Shown here piece by piece: positions 55,939-64,000 of a stretch of DNA of 64,000 bases. Made by a program: the position numbers and the translations under genes. Under the pieces are notes generated by a model, which saw only the letters and a program-made list of their open reading frames with translations, was not told where the DNA came from and ran no database searches. Position 1 is the stretch's first letter; every line of letters begins with the position of its first letter. Source of the stretch: Cryptococcus deneoformans JEC21 (Eukaryota > Basidiomycota > Tremellomycetes > Tremellales > Cryptococcaceae); NCBI RefSeq assembly GCF_000091045.1, contig NC_006693.1, positions 982,799 through 1,046,798 on the forward strand, given 5' to 3'.

Positions 55939-57434
55939 ATGATGGCGCCCACAACCCGCTCAAAACAGTCTACTCCTGTACTTGAACCTGAGGAATCCAC
56001 ATCCACATCTACCGCCACCTCTCTCGGCCCCGGGGAGGGAGAGCTCAAGCAGCGCGCCAGGGAAGGAAGTAGGTCCAGGACGAGAGACGAAGTTTGGGAT
56101 CCAAAGTAGTAAGTATCCTTCTGGCTATGACTTTGGTGGTATAAGGTCAACATGGATGGGATGGCAAACTGATTTTTGGCCTGGTGATTATGTAGTGCGG
56201 TTGATTTGGCGTGAGTATTGCTTTGATAAACTGCTGCCCGAGGAAGTATGACCGAGCCCGAGGGATGGGGTTGAGTGTGCTGACCATTTTGCATATGTGC
56301 TAACCCTCCCTGCCAACGATACCAGGACTACCACGTGAGCCATTTTTCTCCTCATTTTGACACAAGCTTATCCCTCTGTCCGAGACAGCGTGGACGAAAA
56401 TGTATTTCTCTTCGTCCCCAACCTGATCGGCTACACCCGCGTCATCACGGCCGCCGCTTCCTTATTCTTCATGCCTTACCACCCCAAAGCATGTACTATG
56501 CTCTACTCCGTCTCGTGTATGCTTGATGTAGTCGATGGCCAAGCCGCAAGGGCTTTGGGACAAACTAGCAGATTTGGAGCTGTTTTGGATATGGTGACTG
56601 ATCGGTAAGTCCTCAAGCCCTGTATTGTTTTTCTTTTTGAAGACTCAAAATGTGAATGGTTGCTGATGTAGTCAAAATTATTAGATGCACCACTGCCTGC
56701 CTGTTGTGCTTCCTCTCAAGCGTGTACCCCACTTATTCTATGCTTTTCATGTTCCTCATCACCCTTGACTTCTCCTCTCATTACATTCACATGTACTCGT
56801 ACGTCCTTCCGTCTCTCCTTTTCCCGCGAATAGGAGCTAACGCGGGGTGGATTTCAGGTCTCTCACCACGGGATCATCTAGCCACAAGACTGTCACCTCT
56901 GATGTCTCCCGTATCCTCTGGTACTATTACAACGATTCCGTAGGTATTTTCTATCACCAAACCAATCCATATCCGTCTAATCTTCCAAAAAAAAAAAAAC
57001 AGCGTACTCTCTTCGTCTTCTGCTTCGCCAACGAACTCTTCTTCGTCTGCCTCTACCTCAACCACTACTGGACTACTCCCTTGATGGCCAACTTTCCCAT
57101 TCCCACCGCTATCCTAACCTCGGAGCTCACTGCCGCTCACCCCAAGTTGGTCGGCGGGGTGATCAATGTGTTGAGGAACTTGAATTGGCCGCAAGTGGTG
57201 GCCGCTATGACTTTCCCGATTTGTGCGGGGAAGCAGATTATCAATGTTGTGCAATTCTGGAAGGCTAGCAAGATCGTAAGTCCAAGTTCCCCTGTCCTCC
57301 TTTCGCTCTCTTTTTCTTTTAAAAATGAATGAGTTATATGGGTGCTAATTTTGAATTAGCTTGTTGGTGTCGACCTCGCCGAGAGACGAGCTGCTCGTGA
57401 ACAGAAACTTGCAGCACAACTTCGAGGGCGGTAA
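55939..57434 (+). CDS. PIS1: Phosphatidylinositol synthase (CDP-diacylglycerol-inositol transferase)
   Basis: ER membrane enzyme making phosphatidylinositol from CDP-diacylglycerol and inositol. Catalytic CDP-alcohol signature: DVVDGQAARALGQTSRFGAV then LDMVTDR, that is D-x2-DG-x2-AR-x8-G-x3-D-x3-D. Surrounding helices: VDENVFLFVPNLIGYTRVIT, MLFMFLITLDFSSHYIHMYS, RTLFVFCFANELFFVCLYLN, WPQVVAAMTFPICAGKQIIN. C-terminus AERRAAREQKLAAQLRGR. The chosen start (ATG at 55939, MMAPTTRSKQSTP) gives a typical charged N-terminus; an in-frame ATG at 55828 would add a hydrophobic 37-residue stretch in what looks like leader. Exon 1 is separated from the catalytic exons by a long interruption (about 56110-56389) that may hide a micro-exon. 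About six exons. Confidence 0.92.
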
Positions 57435-58161
57435 ATTTTGCCTTTTTCATATTGTTACAAACCCACAATCTCATAAACTGTAATAAGATGAAAGGCAAGA
57501 GAGGGCTCTTTACACGCAAAATGTTTGAATTTCTTTTCCCCCTTAAGAATAAGAGGGAAGTAAATAATTTAGCATGATATGTATGCTTTCGTACTTAATT
57601 ATTTTTCTTCATGTTCTGTTCTAAGCTGCAAGAGGGTAAGAGGGTCAGGCTTTTTAGTTGGTGATGAAAGGAATCTCTCGCCTACTCCAGTCACCGAAAA
57701 GAGGGTGTTCACACTACTAGACTGCCCAATGGTTCAAAGGGTCATTGTTGTCGTTCCTCCTTCATCGGGGGTGATAAAGATTTTTGGGGTATAAGGATTG
57801 TAAGTTGTCCCGATCTATGTTCGTGCACGCGAGGAGCACTATTACCCTACTCTATTCCTCTGTAACCTGTACTCGTACTGCAGTTTTGAAGAAGGAGGGT
57901 TCGACTGATAAGATAAGGAGGGAAATGTATCAATCAGATGAAAAGTGGAGGTTTGGAGTGGAGCAGACGACGTTGTTGTTGCCTGGTAGTCGTTCGTTCT
58001 TTCATTACGAGTGATGTCACATCGTGTCATTTTTCACACCCTTCTTTTCATTCGCCGTGAAAGTGGCACATACGTATAACCCGCTTTTATAGGGCAAACC
58101 AACTGCTCATGCTCCTTACCACCAGAACAACAACTTATAACCACGACCAAAGCAGCAAATC
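57435..58161. other. Intergenic interval PIS1 to TIM-barrel gene
   Basis: 727 bp without a supported gene. A TTTTATAGGGC box at 58085, about 77 bp before the next start, is a possible promoter element. Confidence 0.5.
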
Positions 58162-59625
58162 ATGACAGACCAACTCCGTGATCAACTGCACTTTGGCATT
58201 GCCTCGGCCTCTCTTGGCCTTAACCCCATCCACACTTTTGAGAACAAGTTTCAAGCATTGCAAAAAGCCGGGTTCAAGTTTTGTGAAGTTGACTTTGGGA
58301 GTTATATGACTTGGGTTAGGGATCAGAAACCTGATCTGTCAGTTGCCCCCTTTTTTCCAGATCCCTAGGAAGGGAAAGCAAAGCTGAAGGCTGACATACA
58401 ATTACCCACTGCAGGCCAGAATCAACGTGCCCGCCCGAGTGGTCCGAAGCCAATGAACCTGATCCATCCGACGAAGAAATATGGCAAGCCCTCTACTCTC
58501 TTGCCCCTGACTTTGTCCGCCTGGCAAGGAAATATGGCGTAAAAGTCGTAGTGCTCCAACCTCTTAATCAGTTTGATGGGTGGCCGGCGGGCACGGAAAG
58601 GGCAATGTGGGTAAGGAGAAAGGCCGAAAGATGGTTACCTTTGTGCTCCAAATTAGGTGTAGAATTCTTGCAGGTGTGTTTTTCATTAGCTAGTCACCTT
58701 GTTCCTTACTCCGTTTCGCGACTGGACTAACAGTGGATTACAGGTAGGATCAAACGATTGGGCAGAAGCCTGCGCACCTGACGCTAAGACGGCCGGAGAT
58801 ATGCGTTGGATAGCCGAGCTTGGCGCCAGGCAAGATCCCCCCGTCAAGATCGCATATGAACCGTGGTGTTTCTCTGATTTGCGTGGTGAATGGGAGGAAT
58901 GTTACAAGACTGTTCAACAAGCCGTACGTCTGCCCAGTCAAGAGGAGTTTACAAAGTGAGAATAAATGAAAATACCTGACGCAGTAATATTCTCTCTTGT
59001 AGAATCACCCCAATCTCGGCCTCTGCCTCGACACCGCCCAACTAGCACTCGCCAAACCTTACGGCTGGAACCCCACCACCGGCCAAGGCTGGGACCGCGT
59101 CTCCTACGAAGGTATGATCAGCCGTCTCGCCTCCCTTCCTCCCGAAAAAATCTTTTATGTCGAACTTTCCGATGTGCTTAACCCTAAAGCTACTAAACCC
59201 CTGTATCAAGGCTCTCCTTTCGATGAGTTTGGGAAGAACGATAAGAGTGGGAAGAATGAGAGGTTTATTTGGGTGAGGTGTGCGAGGCCCGTACCGCTTG
59301 TGGGGCCCAATGGGGGCATGGATGAGAGGCCGGAAGGGATGGAGGAGGATGGGGCGAGAGTGGTAGAAACGTTAAAGGCGATCATGAGTACCGGATGGAG
59401 GGGTGAGTACCATCCTCTTTACAAATTTTACACCCTTCCACACCTGTATACTCTTCATGTTCAAGGGGAAACAGCTGACAGGATGATGTGGTAGGATATA
59501 CGTTTTTTGAAGTATTTGAATGCCTCAAGATGGAGCCTGAAGATGAGGACATACCAGATCGGTATGCGAGCGCATGCAAGAAGTCGAGCGAGATGATCCT
59601 TCATGTTGTTGCGGACCTCAAGTAA
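58162..59625 (+). CDS. Xylose-isomerase-like TIM barrel, possible 3-dehydroshikimate dehydratase
   Basis: Sugar-phosphate isomerase/epimerase-fold enzyme. Starts MTDQLRDQLHFGIASASLGL, followed by HTFENKFQALQKAGFKFCEV (strand-helix of the barrel). Metal-site strands: KIAYEPWCFSD (Glu), LGLCLDTAQLALAKPYGWNP (Asp), FYVELSDVLNPKA (Glu), and an earlier VKVVVLQPLNQFDGWPAGTE. This set is the layout of fungal 3-dehydroshikimate dehydratases and other AP-endonuclease-2 family enzymes. C-terminus YTFFEVFECLKMEPEDEDIP with a helical end. About five exons; the first intron starts at the GTCAGT after PDL. Dehydratase activity would link to quinate/shikimate catabolism, but other isomerases share the fold. 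Neighbouring sugar porters do not prove a pathway. Confidence 0.75.
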
Positions 59626-60583
59626 CACATGACGGCGCTCCTTATGGCTAGGATAAGGGATGGGATGGAAAAGTAAGAAGAATACCAAATACTTTGATAT
59701 GATACGATGGATGAAAGGAAATGGTAATTTGCAGCTTGAACGAAAGACGAATAAAGTAGTAGCGTGAGGTATCACTACCAATAATAATCGGACAACAGAT
59801 GGAAATGGTAGGCACAGCTCAGCTAGGGCTAGTTCTGACCGAGAGGATTGAAGAAGGCGCATTCTGTGAGAGAAACGATCAAACAGTTTTACTCTTTCAA
59901 ATGTCGAAATCATCGCCTTACTAAAGTCAGCCATCGTAGGGATGTCATTTTTTTTGTAAAATGCGGTGTTAGTCTGAGTCGCGACGATGGAGAAAAAAGA
60001 ACGCTTGCTGTTCAGTTTGGATCTAGAAAACAAAAGGAAACGAGATCAAGAAGTATCCGAAGAAGACGCTCAAAAGAAAACCTGTATGTACTACTGTACA
60101 ATCAAGCGACCTCCCCTCATGAGCAAATAACAAGCCTAGCCGACAACTATCAGAACGTGATCATTTATTATATTAACGTTTTACAACGCGCTCAATTGGA
60201 TCTCAGTCAACATAATAATAACCTCTCCAGGATCCTTTGTTGTTAAGTCAAGACGGCGATGCATTCAAAAAGGTTTCTTCTAAGGTTCCAAAAAAGGTTC
60301 ATCAGTTATCCATCCTTTGTTGGACTTCGCTGGATAAAATGTTTCTAGAGCTCTGGGATCATTGTAATTTCGCCATCGCCACTGTCAACCAATGAGGGGA
60401 AGAGGTCACCCATGGTGCATCATTACGGTGACTCCTCTCCTTTCGATCAGTCGTCGCCAATTGAGTTTTGTTCAGCCCATATTAGAACTGAAACCTATAA
60501 AGAAGCACGCCTTATCAATTATACCCCCTCAAAATGCAGCACGGGCCAAAAGCATCACAAACAAAGAACAAAAGAAAAGAAAA
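59626..60583. other. Intergenic interval upstream of the Zn2Cys6 gene
   Basis: 958 bp. No supported gene; overlapping open frames on both strands lack family features. Three AAGGTT words occur at 60270-60300 with 12-17 bp spacing, about 290 bp before the next start, a possible regulatory cluster. Confidence 0.5.
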
Positions 60584-61495
60584 ATGTTCCCTAGTCAGTA
60601 CACTGCTTCTCATTTCTCTATCCACTCCCAGGGTGATGAGGGGAGTGGCAGTATAGTCTCTCCTAATACGACTATCTCCAGTCGACGGAAAAGGACAGCT
60701 CAAGCTTGTACTACTTGCCGCCGTAGGAAGGGCAAATGTGTGCCTCCTCCTTCCATTGAGTAAGTCAAGTTCAAGTCCACAAAGATAAGAGGTGGTTGAA
60801 TGAACAGTGCTGATGTTATGAGTAGTGGTCCTTGCGCTTTCTGTTCCAGTAGACCGGGCACAACTTGCGAATTTGTACTTGCCACTAATAACAACGAGGG
60901 ATACAGCTCTGTTCCAGTTGTCTTCATAGGTGACAAACATATTATGGCCGACCCGTCCCAAACCACTGCTTTCTCATCTACCGTCTCTGGCACACATGGA
61001 TACCCCTACGATAATCCATTGTACCCTCCAAACCCTATTAGCACCCAATTATCATGGGAGGATGCTGCCATATTGCAAAACCCGACCAATTACCTAGGCT
61101 CACAAAAGACTGGTGCTAGTAGTGACACGGCCGGTCAGCTCCGCTTACAGCCATTTACACCCAATAATAGTCATACCGCAAGAGATGACGCCAGCACGGG
61201 TAACTGGTATTTCCAAGATACCTATACGGATTACCCGCATACGGCGCCTCTGACACTTCCTCAGCAACAATCTTCTATGGTCTTTCAACAGCAATTCTTG
61301 GGCGCCCCTCCAAAGTACAATGCTGTCAGTTACAGTGACGACCAAAGGAGCTATTATTTTGAGCAACGGCACTCGATTGACCCAACTTTGGAAGACAACG
61401 GCGGCATGTATGGTGTTTATGGGGACCCGTCTAGCTTGGCCACCGTCCTTACTTCCAGTAGGAATACACCATACCCACCTACTAGTGAGCATTAG
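60584..61495 (+). CDS. Short Zn2Cys6 (Gal4-type) transcription factor
   Basis: Predicted DNA-binding regulator of about 285 residues. Exon 1 (60584-60760) carries SRRKRTAQACTTCRRRKGKC, that is C-x2-C-x6-C; exon 2 supplies GPCAFCSSRPGTTCEFV, that is C-x2-C-x7-C. The loop between the third and fourth cysteine is 15 residues (VPPPSIDADVMSSGP), longer than the usual 5-12, and contains the intron junction. The rest is Gln/Ser/Tyr-rich with no recognised fungal transcription-factor middle-homology domain, so the protein may be a minimal activator or truncated. Start at 60584 follows an A-rich leader. Stop at 61493-61495. Confidence 0.8.
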
Positions 61496-62768
61496 CGGGA
61501 AGAACAAAGTCCTGGAGATTACCAGTTAAGCTGGTCCTGATAAATAGTTTCCGAACTTTTTGCAGAAAAGTGTGGAATGGAGTTGCATATGCATGTCTTT
61601 CGAGTGCGCTGCTTCATCTTACGGTGTGCATCGAATGTAGGTAGGCTTGTCTGCTGTCATTGTCCGGATATGTTGAGCTCGACCGACGATCACCGGCTAG
61701 GGGGAAGTTCAAGATGGCACGGGCTGCAGTAATGGCTTGTCATATATATCTAGGAGGACGGACCAAGTCCACAATCTGGTCATGCCCGTAAATCCAATAA
61801 TATCGGTATCTGTCTGTCTGTCCTGGCTTGTCTTGTCTACACCAGATGGATACCCTTCTGTAAGTTCTGAGGATAGTTGGACTGTGATCATCATCCTCCT
61901 CGTGATGCTTGTTGCTGTGATGGTGGGTTGTGTACATAGATAGTTTGCTCCAATAATAAGAAGACGCGAGGGTGGAAACATTCCGTTATAACAAAGCATG
62001 TGCACTTGTACGTCGCACGCTACTGAGCGCTAGTTCAGGTCTGTCCAATGTGATCGTGATTCATTACGCTCCGATCGATGTCCGTCGAGGGGCTTGTGTC
62101 GAGCGAGCCGAGGTCGTGATATTCAAGTTGTTCGTGTTTTGAATGGGATCAATTATTATCCGCTCTGCAGATCGCCTGCTGCCGCGATGGCATCTGGTTT
62201 TGATCTTCGGCAGAATATCTGTCGGCTTCTTTTTGTTCTTTTTTGGCAGTACACAAAATATCAATCTTCTGCGTGCGTCCTCTTCCGTCGTTGTTCACTC
62301 ATCGGCATGTATTCCTTCCTTCTTACTCTTTTATTCCTCAACCTGTCTTCTGGTCTCATCAGATCGTTGATACTATCATTTTCTCACTCTCTTCCGAATG
62401 GAATACATATTGCAAGCTCGCACACACTCCCTAAAATTTGCATCAGTTCTTTTCTCGCCTTCGACAGACAGGTTTTTCGATCTCCTATTTATATTATAGC
62501 ATGATGTTGGCTGGTGACATTTCCTATGACGAAGTAATGCATCCGCTTCAAAAGAAGTCAAGGATGTGATATGTAGAACAAGATATGGAGAAGTAATGTG
62601 CGCAATTCGCCCAACTGCAATGAAATATCTGACTACGTGATACATGCAGAACCCTCTAAACACAGGGAATCTCAACCTATTAACAGGACAGAAATGTGGC
62701 TACCGATACAGCTTCGTCTCCTTTTTCAGTCCTCGAGACGCGCCAACGCTACACTATAATAAAATTGT
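61496..62768. other. Intergenic interval Zn2Cys6 gene to MFS porter
   Basis: 1.27 kb between convergent genes. Short open frames only; no repeat or RNA gene seen. Confidence 0.55.
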
Positions 62769-64000
62769 CTAAACAGTCTCATGGTGCTGATCACGGTGTT
62801 TGCCACTCTCACTCGTCCTTGACAATGCTCTTGTTATCATGTTGACGTGACTAGTCTTAGACTTTAGATGAGGGGCGGGTGCACGGCCAAGGATTTCTTC
62901 AGCCTGCCTTGAACCAGCAGGAGGGATCTCCTCAGGGTGAAGGGAAACACGAACAGGGGAACGACCCTCTGTGTTGGCCTTGGCGAAGATGATATCCAAA
63001 TCTTCGAGACTGTATCGCTTGGTCTCTGCACGGAAAGTTAGCACTCCTTACAGGACGAGCTAGAGAAAAGGACGTACCAGGGAAGAACAAATAAACAGAA
63101 GGAAGGATAACGACTGCGTTGATGGCGGCGAAAAAGGCATATGTACCCCATCCGATGTTGGCGAACATGGGACCGGTAGCCATTACGACCATAAAGTTGA
63201 AGACCCAGTTGGAAGCGGTGGACAACGCATTGGCAGGGGCACGCACTCGAAGAGGTGTGACTTCAGCCGGATAAAGCCAGGTCATGCCAAGGTAACCGAC
63301 AGAGAACCAAGTGTTGAAGAGGAAAAGCATGAGAACAGAGAAGACTTGGGCAGTTTTGTTCGGGTTTTCCTCATCGGTCGAGAGATCATAGAGACCTGCA
63401 AGGATAGCCATAGTGGCAGCTTGGAACCCGGCCATCCAGAGCATAAGAGGACGACGACCAGCGCGTTCGACGATGGCAATGGCGATAAGAGAAGTGAGGA
63501 AGTAACAAGTACCGTTGACACCCGAAATGATTCGAGACATTACCGCACCGAGGCCGAGACCGGTCAACACAGAAGTAAGGTAATAGGTAATAAGGCTGAA
63601 TTCTGGTTAGCTTCAAAACTTTGAGTCATTTAGGGGCTTAAAACTCACTTAATTCCACAAATCTGTTGGAAACATTGAGCAGCCATACCGAGCAAAGTTC
63701 TCCTAAAGTGCTGAGACTTTCCGTGAGTGAAGATCTCGGAGAACTTGAAAGAACCAGAATTCTCCGCCGCGAGCGTGTCTGTGATACCATGGAAAGTGTT
63801 CATAACCTCTTGGTCGTCAACTGTAGTATTGGACAACGCAGCAAGAACCGCAAGAGATTCTGCATTTCTGCCCTTTGCCGCAAGCCATCGTGGAGATTCA
63901 GGGAGTCGGAAGGTGTACTATATGTGTATTATAAGCAGACGACGACATTAATCTTTTGCCAACATACCATGCAGATGATCATGACCAAGATGAACACAAT
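62769..64000 (-). CDS. MFS sugar porter, C-terminal part (partial)
   Basis: Second sugar-porter-family transporter; the N-terminal half lies beyond the right edge. Visible blocks: YTFRLPESPRWLAAKGRNAE (PESPR motif after helix 6), AAQCFQQICGINLITYYLTS (QQ-x-C/T-GIN, helix 7), VERAGRRPLMLWMAG (GRR), TWLYPAEVTPLRVRAPANAL (PAE-x-x-P-x-x-R), VYLFFPETKRYSLEDLDIIF (PET). The cytosolic tail is about 65 residues and ends GKHRDQHHETV. Exon junctions near 63036, 63648 and 63918. The sequence style (LITYYLT, ETKRYSLEDLD) fits lactose/cellobiose or glycerol-type porters of fungi rather than hexose carriers, but substrate is not assignable. Different in detail from the porter at 46.5 kb. Confidence 0.88.

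Noticed and set aside
59461..60033. Minus-strand 190-codon frame overlapping the 3' end of the TIM-barrel gene
   Set aside because: Overlaps a supported exon and shows no domain; hydrophobic stretches come from AT-rich 3' flank.

Overview
The window is nuclear DNA of a basidiomycete yeast, most likely of the Cryptococcus neoformans/gattii complex. The basis is very intron-dense genes with short GT-AG introns (mostly about 45-80 bp, CTAAC/CTGAC-type branch points), CT-rich leaders, short intergenic spaces, and Cryptococcus-like versions of ZAP1, MSC2, MIF2 and zinc-less FPG. I did not run any search, so species is inference. No CRISPR array, complete transposon or virus-like region was seen.

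Layout, left to right. 1-11.5 kb: a large SUMO-interacting-motif protein running off the left edge, RNase P subunit RPR2, a small unknown protein, ribosome-biogenesis factor CMS1, ribosomal-protein importin adaptor SYO1, and signal peptide peptidase. 11.5-21.5 kb: a candidate tiny gene, an intron-containing tRNA-Val(AAC), phosphoserine aminotransferase SER1, a DUF1776 protein, a macrodomain protein, the 37-residue OST4, and VPS39, whose GC-rich 5' half carries an assembly gap. 21.6-32.4 kb: the zinc transporter MSC2, the AAA ATPase MGS1 and the zinc-responsive regulator ZAP1. 32.4-35 kb: a gene-poor interval with a 32-bp minisatellite, a decayed coiled-coil coding fragment and tRNA-Leu(CAA). 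35-44 kb: CENP-C (MIF2), a DUF2470-like membrane protein, sphingosine-1-phosphate lyase DPL1 and an FPG/MMH-type DNA glycosylase. 44-52 kb: a 2.5-kb intergenic region, an MFS sugar porter and glutamate 5-kinase PRO1. 53-64 kb: COG6, phosphatidylinositol synthase PIS1, a sugar-isomerase-like TIM barrel (possible 3-dehydroshikimate dehydratase), a short Zn2Cys6 protein, and the C-terminal half of a second MFS sugar porter that runs off the right edge.

Most genes are housekeeping and unrelated to each other. Functional themes that recur are zinc homeostasis (MSC2 and ZAP1, 5 kb apart), secretory-pathway membranes (SPP, OST4, VPS39, COG6), lipid metabolism (DPL1, PIS1), ribosome assembly (CMS1, SYO1), and carbon uptake (two MFS porters plus a TIM-barrel enzyme). 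Exon joins were made by hand from splice consensus and family conservation; CDS coordinates are the outer limits of start and stop codons and include introns.
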